The notes below the pieces were generated by a model, which saw only the letters and a list, made by a program, of their open reading frames with translations, did no database searches and was not told the origin of the DNA. Source: Alsobacter ponti (GTDB taxonomy: Bacteria > Pseudomonadota > Alphaproteobacteria > Rhizobiales > Beijerinckiaceae). From it: DNA of 64,000 bases. Shown piece by piece: positions 1 to 8,628 of this stretch. Made by a program: the position numbers and the translations under genes. Within the stretch, counting starts at the first letter, position 1. Each line of letters begins with the position of its first letter. The stretch is taken from assembly GCF_024294805.1 (NCBI RefSeq), contig NZ_JANCLU010000019.1, forward strand, positions 1 through 64,000, in the 5' to 3' direction.

Positions 1-108
1 CCCATGCCGGACATGCCGCCCATGCCGGACATGCCGCCCATGCCGGACATTCCGCCCATGCCGGACATGCCGCCCATTCCGGACATGCCGCCCATCCCGG
101 ACATGCCC
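1..108. repeat. Six tandem 18-bp repeats
   Basis: Six head-to-tail copies of an 18-bp unit (consensus cccatgccggacatgccg) occupy this stretch. Only four positions vary: a T in copy 3, a T in copy 5, and a C near the start and at the end of copy 6. On the minus strand each unit encodes GMSGMG. Near-identity between copies points to recent expansion by slippage. The array may continue beyond the left edge. Confidence 0.9.
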
Positions 109-191
109 TGCTGCTGGGCGACCGCCGGGAGTGCGAGCAGGCCAACGAGAGCCGACGCGCACATGAGACCCTTGACGGACGTTTTCATCAT
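1..191 (-). CDS. Secreted Gly/Met-repeat protein (3' end beyond window)
   Basis: This gene reads leftward and runs off the left edge, so only its N-terminal 63 or so residues are visible. There are two adjacent ATG codons (191-189 and 188-186). An AGGAG sits 3 nt before the first and 6 nt before the second, so the second is the more likely start. The N-terminus looks like a signal peptide: a lysine-bearing start, a hydrophobic stretch (ALVGLLALPAVA) and likely cleavage near AVA-QQQ. The exported part begins with six GMSGMG hexapeptides with no charged residues. I do not recognise a family. Met-rich periplasmic segments often bind Cu(I), but that role is inference here. A plus-strand reading of the same DNA (MPDMPP repeats) is a shadow. 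Confidence 0.7.
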   Translation of the reverse strand, partial: MMKTSVKGLMCASALVGLLALPAVAQQQGMSGMGGMSGMGGMSGMGGMSGMGGMSGMGGMSGM

Positions 192-282
192 GAACTCCTG
201 AAAATGATTGGCGCCTCGTCCGGAAAGGGGAAACGAGGCCTATGCATCAGACGCGGGTTCCCCCAAACCCGCCCCCACGGAC

Positions 283-618
283 TTAGGACCGTGACTTCGA
301 AGCCGGCCGCGCGCCCTCGCGGGGCGTCCTGGCGTGCCATCCCCGCAAATCGTAGGGAGGCGTCGCGCCGGGCCGGTTGAACGGCGTGAACCAGTCGCCC
401 TGGTCGGCCTCGCCGAGGCCCGGCGGATAAGGCTGGGCGACGCCCTTGTAGAAGCGGGCGCGCCAGGCGGCGTCGTGCTGGACGCTCTTGATGGTCGGCG
501 CGCCTTCCGGCCGCCGGTCGGGGTTCACGCCCGCGATCGGATACGCCGTCTGCGCCGCGCCCGGCGCGGCGAGACAAAGCGCAACCGCAAAACCCGCTGC
601 CCAACCCGCGACCCGCAT
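283..618 (-). CDS. Small exported protein of unknown function
   Basis: A 111-residue protein. The ATG at 618 is preceded at a suitable distance by AAGGG, which favours it over an upstream start 42 bp earlier in the same frame. The first 23 or so residues form a signal peptide (MRVAGWAAGF, hydrophobic core AVALCLAAPGAAQ). The mature part is short, rich in Pro, Arg and aromatic residues (YPIAGVNPDRRPEG, WFTPFNRPG), with no cysteine and no domain I recognise. It is probably periplasmic. It is transcribed toward the repeat-protein gene, whose start lies 91 bp further on, so the two could share a transcript. Confidence 0.6.
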   Translation of the reverse strand: MRVAGWAAGFAVALCLAAPGAAQTAYPIAGVNPDRRPEGAPTIKSVQHDAAWRARFYKGVAQPYPPGLGEADQGDWFTPFNRPGATPPYDLRGWHARTPREGARPASKSRS

Positions 619-995
619 GTGCGACCCTTTCGTCGTCCGCTCAAAGCGGCGGACCACCATCGGATTGGCAATCGGCGTGCCAACGCGGAAGATGTTTCCA
701 AGCGATTGAAATGACGAAGATAATTGGACTCGACGGGAGCCGGCTTCATGCCCGCCGATCTGCCAAGCTGGCAGTAAGCCACGCCGAAAGACGAAAAATC
801 CTGATTGAAATCAGAAGGATAGGAGGCGGACCGCCATTCTGGCAGCGCCCGCCGGATCGGCAGAACCCGCCAGTCCGCGGGGTCGCCGATCGGGTGCGAA
901 CGTCCCTTCGGGTTCGCCCGGACAGTCTCAGGACGGTCCTTCGGAAAGGTCTGGCACGCGGACGCAAGCCGCCCCGTCCGGCGCGGGACCGCCGT
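619..995. other. Intergenic region, no gene seen
   Basis: This gap of 377 bp lies between the small exported protein (its promoter should be here, on the minus strand) and the 3' end of corA. A hairpin with an 8-bp stem and one bulge can form at about 892-918 just after corA, but no T-tract follows on the minus strand, so it is at best a weak terminator candidate. Open frames crossing the gap lack family resemblance and read antisense to corA. Confidence 0.5.
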
Positions 996-2024
996 TCAGA
1001 GCCAGCCGTTGCGCTTGAAACGCCAGTAAAGCGTCGCGCAGGCCGTCACGATCACCAGGATGGTCGCGTGGTAGCCGTATTCCCATTCCAGCTCGGGCAT
1101 GAACTTGAAGTTCATGCCGTAGATGCCGGCGACGGCGGTGGGAACGGCGAGGATGGCCGCCCAGGCCGCCAGCCGCCGCGACACGGCGGTCTGCTCCGCC
1201 TGTCCGGCCATGACGCTGGCTTCGTAGGTGAAGGCGAGGACCTCGCGCTGCGCGTCGATGGCTTCCTGCACCCGCCGCACATGGTCCGTCACGTCGCGGA
1301 ACAGCGGCTGCAAGGCCGCCTCGATCGGCATCACCTCCGAATGCTCGAGCCTGCGGCAGACATCGACGAGCGGCACCACGGCGTTGCGCAGGCGCAAGAG
1401 GTCGCGGCGAAGCTGGTAGAGCCGCTCGACCTCGTTGCCGGTGAGCAGCGAATTGACCACACGCTCCTCGAGCGCGTCGACCTCGTCCTCGATCATCTCG
1501 ATGACGGGCATGTAGTTGTCGACGATGAAATCGAGGATGGCGTAGAGAATGTAGTTCTCTCCCCGCGCGAACGCGCCGGGGCAGGCCTCGGCCCGGTCGC
1601 GCACCGCCGCGTAGGAGGTGGAGGGGCCGTGGCGGACCGAAATCAGGTAGCCGTGGCCGAGGAAGACGTGCGTCTCGCCGAAGGCGATCCGGCCGTCCAC
1701 CATCTGCGCCGTGCGCGCCACGATGAACAGCGTGTCGCCGTATTGCTCGATCTTCGGCCGCTGGTGCCCGCGCGAGGCGTCCTCGATGGCGAGGTCGTGC
1801 AGCTGGAATTCCTGCTGGATGGTGCGCAGCAGCTCGGCCGTCGGCTCGTAGAGGCCGATCCAGACGACGTGGCCGGGCTTCTGGGCCCACTCGCCGGCGC
1901 GCTCGACGGTGGTGTCCGTGATCCAGCGCCCGCCGCTATAGACGCGCGCCGCCACCACGCCGGGCTTGACGATCGGGCCCGCGCCCGCCCGCGCTCCTCC
2001 CGCTCCATCCGCCCGCTGCAACAT
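996..2024 (-). CDS. corA: CorA-type divalent cation transporter
   Basis: A 342-residue inner-membrane channel for Mg2+ (or Co2+/Ni2+). The large N-terminal part (residues 1-280) is the cytoplasmic funnel with the long Glu/Arg-rich helices of the family (for example IEMIEDEVDALEERVVNSLL). Two membrane segments sit at the C-terminus, about 281-300 and 318-336. The loop between them starts with the signature YGMNF, the selectivity motif of the family, followed by acidic residues (MPELEWEYGY). The end is the usual short basic tail (RFKRNGWL). The start is the ATG at 2024, preceded by GGAAGG; the first 20 residues are Gly/Ala-rich and dispensable-looking. It stands alone, with gaps of over 300 bp on both sides. 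Confidence 0.93.
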   Translation of the reverse strand: MLQRADGAGGARAGAGPIVKPGVVAARVYSGGRWITDTTVERAGEWAQKPGHVVWIGLYEPTAELLRTIQQEFQLHDLAIEDASRGHQRPKIEQYGDTLFIVARTAQMVDGRIAFGETHVFLGHGYLISVRHGPSTSYAAVRDRAEACPGAFARGENYILYAILDFIVDNYMPVIEMIEDEVDALEERVVNSLLTGNEVERLYQLRRDLLRLRNAVVPLVDVCRRLEHSEVMPIEAALQPLFRDVTDHVRRVQEAIDAQREVLAFTYEASVMAGQAEQTAVSRRLAAWAAILAVPTAVAGIYGMNFKFMPELEWEYGYHATILVIVTACATLYWRFKRNGWL

Positions 2025-2379
2025 GGCCGCCTTCCGTCGAGGTCCCGGCCGAGCATGCGCGCGAACGGGATTTCCGGCAACGGTGGGGCGCGGCGGAACG
2101 CCGGCCGGAGCGCGCGGGCCAGCCCGTCGGCTCCGCCGTCACGGCCGACCTCGTGGCCGTGCGCGGAAATTGGTTGGCGCGGAAGAGATGGCACTCTCAT
2201 TTCGGGACGATGTGCACGAAATGGAAGGAGAATCTTCCACCGGCTCCATCCGCGGCAAGGCGGAAGTCTGACTTCGCGTCGGGGCGTCCGGTCGATCTCG
2301 CGCCCGGGACGAATGCTTACACGTTCAAACGAGCGGCCTTTTAAGCGGACCTTTCAACGTTCAACGAGACATATTTCCC
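2025..2379. other. Intergenic region upstream of corA
   Basis: A 355-bp gap between the corA start and the 3' end of the DUF1330 gene. It must hold the corA promoter, but I see no clear -35/-10 pair. GC content falls toward the right (2330-2400), where the sequence becomes T- and A-rich, consistent with a termination region for the DUF1330 transcript. A 63-codon plus-strand frame (2153-2344) has no family resemblance and is not called. Confidence 0.5.
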
Positions 2380-2667
2380 TTACACACCTTCTACCGCCCA
2401 AATATCCAACACCGCAGCATCCTCGCGAATCTTTTTTACCGGCGCGTATTCGGGTGAATTCCAGAATTTCTTGATATGGTCGAGAGACGGAAATTCAAAT
2501 ATGACGAGCCGCCTCCCATCGTGAGTTCCTTCAAGGACAACCACTTCGGGACGCCGTACTATAAACCGACCGCCAGCCTTCGTTATCAGCGGGACGACCG
2601 CCTCAACATATTTTGCGTATTGTTGAGGGTCATTTACGGAGGATTGCACAACCATGTATGCGGGCAT
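2380..2667 (-). CDS. DUF1330 family protein
   Basis: A 95-residue soluble protein of the DUF1330 family, a small dimeric alpha/beta-barrel (ferredoxin-like) fold. Family hallmarks visible are the start MPAYMVV, the segment DPQQYAKYVEAVVPL, GGRFIVRRPEVVVLEG and the C-terminal FPSLDHIKKFWNSPEY. No enzymatic role is established for the family. The ATG at 2667 has a strong AGGAGG 7 nt upstream. Its codons are visibly less GC-rich than those of its neighbours, so it may have been acquired more recently. A perfect 14-bp palindrome lies 37 bp upstream and may be an operator. It appears monocistronic. Confidence 0.9.
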   Translation of the reverse strand: MPAYMVVQSSVNDPQQYAKYVEAVVPLITKAGGRFIVRRPEVVVLEGTHDGRRLVIFEFPSLDHIKKFWNSPEYAPVKKIREDAAVLDIWAVEGV

Positions 2668-2703
2668 GAATTGACCTCCTGGTCGTGAGGGGCTCGAAGT
2701 TCA

Positions 2704-2717
2704 TAAGAATGTTCTTA
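2704..2717. promoter_or_regulatory. Palindrome TAAGAA-TG-TTCTTA, possible operator
   Basis: A perfect inverted repeat with 6-bp arms and a 2-bp centre lies 36 bp upstream of the DUF1330 start codon, in an otherwise GC-rich region. Its size and position fit a repressor site overlapping the promoter. No regulator gene is adjacent, so the assignment is inference. Confidence 0.4.
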
Positions 2718-2944
2718 ACACAGCGTCGGGAAAGTGCGCAGATCGGCCATCGGGGCGTTGACGCCAGGTCGTCCGATTCCGTGCAATTCCGCTCCGCTCT
2801 AGGCTTCGCCATCCCGGGACGGCAACCGGAGGCGGTGTCGCCCTGGGCGCAGCGGATGGCGAGCGGATATCAGGAGTAACGCCGGCCGGTGACACGTTTC
2901 CAGGCCGTAGTGACACGGGAGATTTTCACTAAAAGAAAGATATT

Positions 2945-3018
2945 TGGCTGGGGGACCTGGATTCGAACCAAGATTAACGGAGTCAGAGTCCGCTGTTCTA
3001 CCGTTGAACTATCCCCCA
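2945..3018 (-). tRNA. tRNA-Gln (anticodon CUG)
   Basis: Reads leftward as a 74-nt cloverleaf with encoded CCA. The 7-bp acceptor stem TGGGGGA/TCCCCCA is perfect and the discriminator is G. The D arm carries GTTCAACGGTAGAAC. The anticodon arm has stem GCGGA/TCCGT with loop CTCTGAC, giving anticodon CUG for glutamine codon CAG. The T arm is CTTGG-TTCGAAT-CCAGG. No intron and no neighbouring integrase is visible. Confidence 0.97.
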
Positions 3019-3064
3019 GCGGGACCGGTCGCCGGCGGCGAGGCGGCCGGCGCGGTAGGCGGGT

Positions 3065-3093
3065 TCAATAGCGAAGCCGGGCGGCGTTGACAA
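3065..3093 (-). promoter_or_regulatory. Likely promoter of tRNA-Gln
   Basis: On the minus strand, TTGTCA (-35) and TATTGA (-10) are separated by exactly 17 bp, a good housekeeping sigma-factor match. The predicted start of transcription is about 40 nt before the tRNA 5' end, a normal precursor leader length. Confidence 0.5.
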
Positions 3094-3217
3094 GCGGGTC
3101 GTGGCGGATTTTCGCGCGGCTCCCGCCGGCCGGCGCGCGGCCGCCGGCAGGGTTTCCAAGGCCGGTGGGCCGTGGTCTAAAACGCGGGCGCGCGCCGCGC
3201 ATCGCGGAGGTCCCCCC

Positions 3218-4159
<942 letters not shown>

Positions 4160-4168
4160 TCGGCGGGC

Positions 4169-5080
4169 TCAAGGCGCGCGGGGCAGGGGCCTCGCGGCGC
4201 GTGCGATGTCGGCCCAGGGGTCGCCCTTTGTCTTCAGCCGGTCGGGGATCGTGCGGACGTTGAAGGCGGCGGGGTCGAGCCCCGGCCGCAATTCGTCCCA
4301 TTCGAGCGGCGTCGCCACCGGCGCGCCTTCCCGCGCCCGGCTCGAATAGGGCGCGACGGCGGTTGAGGTGGCGTCGTTGCGCAGATAGTCGATGAAGATA
4401 CGGCCGACGCGCTCGGCCTTGGCGATGCGCGTGAGGAAACGGTCGGGCTCGCGCTCGCCGAGCCGGTTCGCCATGGCGCGCGCGAACGCCTTCACCTGCG
4501 GCCATTCGTGATCGCGCGTCAGCGGCGCGACGACGTGCAGGCCCTTGCCGCCGGTCGTCTTGACGAAGCAGACGAGCCCCGCCTCCTCGAGCTCGCGGCG
4601 GACGTCGCGCGCCGCCGCGACGACATCGGAGAAGGCGAGTCCTTCGCCCGGGTCGAGGTCGAGGATGACGCGGTCTGGCCTCGTGGGCTCGTCCACGCGC
4701 ACGCCCCACGGGTGGATTTCGAGCACGCCGAGCTGCACGAGCGAGACCAGGCCCGTCGCGTCGCGCAAATAGAGATACGCGCCCGAGGTCTCCAGGCCCG
4801 GCACCGTGACGCGCGACAGCGACGCGGGAACGCCGGAGCCGGCGTGGCGCTGGTAGAAGCATTTCGAGCGCCGGCCCGTCGGGCAGCGCACCAGCGTGAT
4901 CGGCCGGTCCGCGACGTGCGGCAGCATGGCCGGCGCCACGGCCTCGTAATAGGCCGCGAGGTCGCGCTTGGTGATGCCCTGTTCCGGATAGAGCACCTTG
5001 TCGGGGTGGGTGAGCCGGACCCCGGCGATCTCGGCCGTCTCGGCGGCGGGCTTGGCTGTGGCGCGTCGGGCGGCGGGCAT
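4169..5080 (-). CDS. LigD-type DNA polymerase domain protein
   Basis: A 303-residue stand-alone polymerase domain of the archaeo-eukaryotic primase superfamily, the module that in full LigD fills gaps at double-strand breaks. Key motifs: LTHPDKVLYPE at the N-terminus, ILDLDPGEGL with the paired catalytic aspartates, TTGGKGLHVV for nucleotide binding, and FIDYLRND near the C-terminus. The ATG (5080-5078) overlaps the stop of the upstream ligase gene by one base (TGATG), so translation of the two is coupled. No Ku gene is in the window, so a role in end joining, gap-filling repair or both remains open. The split ligase/polymerase pair resembles the mycobacterial LigC/Prim-PolC arrangement. Confidence 0.9.
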   Translation of the reverse strand: MPAARRATAKPAAETAEIAGVRLTHPDKVLYPEQGITKRDLAAYYEAVAPAMLPHVADRPITLVRCPTGRRSKCFYQRHAGSGVPASLSRVTVPGLETSGAYLYLRDATGLVSLVQLGVLEIHPWGVRVDEPTRPDRVILDLDPGEGLAFSDVVAAARDVRRELEEAGLVCFVKTTGGKGLHVVAPLTRDHEWPQVKAFARAMANRLGEREPDRFLTRIAKAERVGRIFIDYLRNDATSTAVAPYSSRAREGAPVATPLEWDELRPGLDPAAFNVRTIPDRLKTKGDPWADIARAARPLPRAP

Positions 5081-6177
5081 CACGTCTCCGTCAGTTCGGC
5101 GATGAGGCGGGCGGGGCGGCCCTCGCTCGCCAGCTGCTCCATCGTGCATTGGCGCGGCGCCTTGTCGGGACGCCAGCGCACCAGCCGCGCCCCGTGCCGG
5201 AAGCGCTGGCCCGTCACCTGGTCGAACTGGACCTCGACGACGAGTTCGGGCCGCAGCGGTTCCCAGGCCGTGTCCTTGCCGGCGTTCCAGCGGCTGGGCC
5301 CGCCGGGCGCCTTGCCGGTGAAGCCCGGCGGCTCCACCAAAGCGAGAAGGCGAGGCGTCAGCTCCGCGCGCTCGGCCGCCGAGAGCGCCGAGGTGAAGCC
5401 CACGTGGTCGAGTAGCCCGGCTTCGTCGTAGAGGCCGAGCAGGAGCGAGCCGACGGTGCGCTTGCCGGCCTCGAAGCGGAAGCCGCCGACGACGCAGTCG
5501 GCGGTGCGCAGGCGCTTCACCTTCACCATGGCGCGCTCGCCCGGCGCGTAGGGAAGGTCGAGCCGCTTGGCGACCACGCCGTCGAGCGCGTCGCCCGCGA
5601 GGTCGAGCCAGCGCAGCGCCCGGGCGCGGTCGGGCGCGACGGGGGAGAGGCGCAGCGGCGCGTCGGCGGGCAGGCGGGCCATAAACGCCTCCAGCAGAAG
5701 GCGGCGCTCCGACAGCGGGCGGTCGGTCAGCGGGGCGCCGTCGGCCGCCAGCAGGTCGAAGGCGATCAGGACCGAGGGCGACTGCGCCGCCAGCTTGCGC
5801 ACGCGGCTCTCGGCCGGATGCAGGCGCATCTGCAGCGCGTCGAAGGACAGCGAGTCGCCCTGCGGGATGACCAGTTCGCCGTCGAGCACGAAGCGGTCGG
5901 CGGGCAGGGCCCGCAGCGCCGCGACCATCTCGGGGAAGTACCGCGCCAGCGGCTTGCCCGACTTGGCGCGCAGGTCGACGTCGTCCCCCGAGCGGAAGGC
6001 GAGGCAGCGGAATCCGTCCCATTTCGGCTCGAAGCGCCAGTCCGGGCCGTCCGGAAGGTCCCCGGCGAGGCGGGCTTCCATGGGCTCGAAAGAGAGCGGC
6101 AGGGGCAGTCGCGGCAGGGCTCCGGACGCCGGGGCCGAACCGTCCTGAACGGGGGTATCGCGAGGCTTTAGCGGCAT
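5080..6177 (-). CDS. ATP-dependent DNA ligase
   Basis: A 365-residue ligase with adenylation and OB-fold domains. The adenylated lysine is Lys52 in motif I, EPKWDGFR. Motif III-like LDGELV, the stretch LDGVVAKRLDLPY (motif IV) and MVKVKR (motif V) follow in order. The C-terminal third (WEPLRPELVVEVQFDQVTGQRFRHG) is the OB domain typical of LigD/LigC ligases. There is no nuclease (phosphoesterase) domain. The start at 6177 has a weak SD; a Met at residue 33 is a possible alternative but would remove little. It is the first gene of a two-gene unit with the LigD-type polymerase. Main chromosomal ligation would be done by an NAD-dependent ligase elsewhere; this one is likely for repair. Confidence 0.92.
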   Translation of the reverse strand: MPLKPRDTPVQDGSAPASGALPRLPLPLSFEPMEARLAGDLPDGPDWRFEPKWDGFRCLAFRSGDDVDLRAKSGKPLARYFPEMVAALRALPADRFVLDGELVIPQGDSLSFDALQMRLHPAESRVRKLAAQSPSVLIAFDLLAADGAPLTDRPLSERRLLLEAFMARLPADAPLRLSPVAPDRARALRWLDLAGDALDGVVAKRLDLPYAPGERAMVKVKRLRTADCVVGGFRFEAGKRTVGSLLLGLYDEAGLLDHVGFTSALSAAERAELTPRLLALVEPPGFTGKAPGGPSRWNAGKDTAWEPLRPELVVEVQFDQVTGQRFRHGARLVRWRPDKAPRQCTMEQLASEGRPARLIAELTET

Positions 6178-6378
6178 CGAATTCCGGGCATTGGCTCGCC
6201 GGTCAACGCGCGGGACCGGTCATCCTGTTCCCGCGAAAATTCAATCCGCCGCCGGAAGTCGCTTGCGCCCCTTGTTAATTGCCGCTTGACAATTGTGTCA
6301 GGAAACCGACGTTTTCAGGGCGCGCTCTGTCCCGCCATCCATGGCGTGGAGCAGCGTTGCGGTGTCGCGGGGGATGGA

Positions 6379-6954
6379 ATGGTCAAGTCGACGGGTCGCA
6401 AGGCGACGCCCGGAAAGACCCTCGGGACGCAGGAGCTCCGCAAAGCCGTGGCGAAATCCGCCGCCGCCCCGAAGTCGAAAACCGCCGCCGAACGTCCCTC
6501 GCCCGCCACGCCCGCCGCGCCGAAGGCCTCGCCGTTGAAGGCGTCCTCGCCGAAGACGATTCCCGCCAGGCCCGCCCCGGCCGCGCCCACGAAACCCGGG
6601 GCTGCGGCGGCCAAGGCCGCGAAGGCGGCCAGGCCGGTCGCCAAGCCGGCGCAAGTCCCCAAGCCCGCGCAAGTCGCGCCGGTCGCCGCGCCCGCGCCGA
6701 AGCCGGGCCCTTCGCCGAGGGACGTGCTGGCGCGCATGAAGTCCCGCGGCGGGCCCCGCCGGGGCGTGAGGCTCTACGATCTGCGCGACAGTCACTGCCG
6801 CTGGGTCATCGAGGAGGCGGGGCAGGAGCTGGTGTTCTGCGGCGCGCCGCGCGTCGGGTCCTCGTCCTGGTGCGCGGAGCACCGCAAGATCGTCTATCCG
6901 CGCACGGCGCGCGACGGATCGGCCGAGCCCCCGACGCCGACGCGGACCAAGTAG
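6379..6954 (+). CDS. GcrA C-terminal-domain protein lacking the HTH
   Basis: A 191-residue protein. Residues 1-125 are a low-complexity tail of Ala, Pro and Lys (basic and almost certainly disordered). Residues about 131-174 match the C-terminal sigma70-interacting domain of the cell-cycle regulator GcrA: SHCRWVIEE, LVFCGAP, SSWCAEHRKIVY, including the CRW start, the FCG and the CxxH pattern. The N-terminal DNA-binding HTH of GcrA is absent. The ATG at 6379 follows a GGGGGA at suitable distance; the frame is open further upstream without family sequence. A role in modulating sigma70 holoenzyme or in competing with true GcrA is inference. A TTGACA-like element at 6286-6291 may belong to its promoter. 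Confidence 0.7.
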   Translation: MVKSTGRKATPGKTLGTQELRKAVAKSAAAPKSKTAAERPSPATPAAPKASPLKASSPKTIPARPAPAAPTKPGAAAAKAAKAARPVAKPAQVPKPAQVAPVAAPAPKPGPSPRDVLARMKSRGGPRRGVRLYDLRDSHCRWVIEEAGQELVFCGAPRVGSSSWCAEHRKIVYPRTARDGSAEPPTPTRTK

Positions 6955-6962
6955 CCGCGCGG

Positions 6963-8591
6963 TCAGCCTCCGGCGCGAGCCCGCTCGCGCAGTTCACGGC
7001 GGATGATCTTCCCCGTCGTGGTCAGCGGCAGGTCGTCGACGAACTCGATTTCCCGTGGATATTCATGGGCCGCGAGGCGGGTCTTCACGTGGTTCGCGAT
7101 GTCCGCGGCGAGCGCGGGGTCGGGTGTGACGCCCTCCTTGACCACCACATAGGCCTTGACGATCTCGGTGCGGTCCGCGTCCGGCTTCCCCACCACGCCG
7201 GCGAGGCGCACGGCCGGATGGCGCAGCAGGCAATCCTCGATCTCGCCGGGCCCGATCCGGTATCCCGCCGACGTGATGACATCGTCGTCGCGCCCGACGA
7301 AGCGCAGCGCGCCGTCCGCTTCACGGACGCCGATGTCGCCGGTGACGAGCCAGTCGCCGCGAAACTTGGCGCGGGTCGCGGCGTCGTTGTTCCAGTAGCC
7401 GAGGAACATCACCGGGTCGCCCCGCCGCACCGCGATGTCGCCCTGCGTCCCGTCGGGGCAGCGTCGTCCGCTGGCGTCGATCACGTCGACGTCGTGGCCG
7501 GGGACGGGGCGGCCCATCACGCCGGCACGGTTCGGCGTCAGCCGCCCGCAGGAGGAGACGATCATGTTGCACTCGGTCTGGCCGTAGAACTCGTTGATCG
7601 TCACGCCGAGCACGTCGCGTCCCCACGCCAGCAACTCCGCCCCCAGCGTCTCGCCGCCACTCGCCACCGTGCGCAGGTCGAGCGTCCAGCGTGAGCGCGC
7701 GTCGGGCACGGCGCGCATCATCTTCAGCGCCGTCGGCGGGATGAAAGCGTTGCGCACGCGCTGGTCCTGAAGCAGCGCGAACGCCGCCTCCGCCGAGAAC
7801 TTCGGGAAACGCCGGGCGACGACCGGCACGCCGTGATGCAGAGCCGGCAGCAGCACGTCGAGCAGGCCGCCGATCCAGGCCCAGTCGGCCGGCGTCCAGA
7901 TCCGGTCGCCGGGCTGCGGAAACAGGTCGTGGCTGATCTCCACCCCCGGCAGGTGCCCCAGCAGAACGCGGTGGGCGTGCAGCGCGCCCTTGGGCTGGCC
8001 CGTGGTGCCCGAGGTGTAGATGATCAGGGCCGGGTCGTCCGGCCCGGTATCCACGGGGGTAAACCGGTCGGACTGTCCCGCCATCACGGAGGCGAGATCG
8101 ACCGCGCCCTCCGGCTGGCCGTCGGTGGTGACGACCAGCTTCAGGTCGGGAAGGCCGTCGCGGATCGCGGCCAGCTTGGCCGCGCCTTCGGCGTTGGTGA
8201 CGACCGCCGACGCGCCCGCGTCGCGCAGGCGATGGGTGAGCGCCTCCACGCCGAACAGCGTGAACAGCGGAATGGCGATGGCGCCGAGCTTGTAGGCCGC
8301 GATATGGGCGTAGGCGGTCTCCGGCGCCTGCGGCAGCAGGATGCCGACACGGTCGCCCCGGCCCACGCCGCGCGCGGCGAGGCCGTTGGCGAGGCGGTTG
8401 GTCGTGTCCCGCAATTCGCCGAAGGTGATGTCGCGCGCCGATCCGTCGTCGCGCACATGCACCAGCGCGACCCGGCCGGGGTCGCGCGCCGCCCAGCGGT
8501 CGCAAACGTCGACACCGATATTGTAGCGCTCCGGAATCACCCAGGAGAACCGGTCGCGGACCTCCTCGAAGCTGTCTCCGTTCGGAAGCAT
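6963..8591 (-). CDS. AMP-dependent acyl-CoA synthetase
   Basis: A 542-residue adenylate-forming enzyme of the acetyl/acyl/aryl-CoA synthetase group. It joins a carboxylic acid to CoA through an acyl-AMP. Motifs: IIYTSGTTGQPKG (phosphate loop), EFYGQTECN (A5), LVTGDIG (A7), GYRIGPGEIE (hinge A8) and the catalytic lysine in TTGKIIRREL (A10). The chosen ATG at 8591 gives MLPNGDSF; the open frame extends 25 codons further but would run into the upstream PAS gene. That gene ends 37 bp before this start, so the two are probably one operon. Substrate is not clear; medium-chain or aromatic acids are typical of relatives. Confidence 0.88.
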   Translation of the reverse strand: MLPNGDSFEEVRDRFSWVIPERYNIGVDVCDRWAARDPGRVALVHVRDDGSARDITFGELRDTTNRLANGLAARGVGRGDRVGILLPQAPETAYAHIAAYKLGAIAIPLFTLFGVEALTHRLRDAGASAVVTNAEGAAKLAAIRDGLPDLKLVVTTDGQPEGAVDLASVMAGQSDRFTPVDTGPDDPALIIYTSGTTGQPKGALHAHRVLLGHLPGVEISHDLFPQPGDRIWTPADWAWIGGLLDVLLPALHHGVPVVARRFPKFSAEAAFALLQDQRVRNAFIPPTALKMMRAVPDARSRWTLDLRTVASGGETLGAELLAWGRDVLGVTINEFYGQTECNMIVSSCGRLTPNRAGVMGRPVPGHDVDVIDASGRRCPDGTQGDIAVRRGDPVMFLGYWNNDAATRAKFRGDWLVTGDIGVREADGALRFVGRDDDVITSAGYRIGPGEIEDCLLRHPAVRLAGVVGKPDADRTEIVKAYVVVKEGVTPDPALAADIANHVKTRLAAHEYPREIEFVDDLPLTTTGKIIRRELRERARAGG

Positions 8592-8628
8592 GCCGGCCCC
8601 GTCTGCTGCTGCGCGGACGATTTGTCGG

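Noticed and set aside
1-108. CRISPR-like array
   Set aside because: The 18-bp units are contiguous with no spacers and encode a regular peptide in one frame.
232-261. EcfG-type promoter before the Gly/Met-repeat gene
   Set aside because: AACG and GTTCC are present in the right orientation, but the spacing is 21 bp, outside the 16-18 bp range.
2153-2344. 63-codon ORF upstream of corA
   Set aside because: No SD, no family resemblance, and the amino-acid pattern changes abruptly with local composition.
711-2474. 587-codon plus-strand open frame
   Set aside because: Arg-rich composition, no family motif, antisense to corA, which has clear GMN and membrane segments. High GC makes long empty frames common.
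2945-3217. tRNA-Gln as an integration site of a mobile element
   Set aside because: No integrase, no direct repeat of the tRNA 3' end seen, and flanking genes are not phage-like.
6178-6285. LexA (GTTC-N7-GTTC) box before the ligase/polymerase genes
   Set aside because: A GTTC occurs near 6228 but the second half-site does not match at the right spacing.
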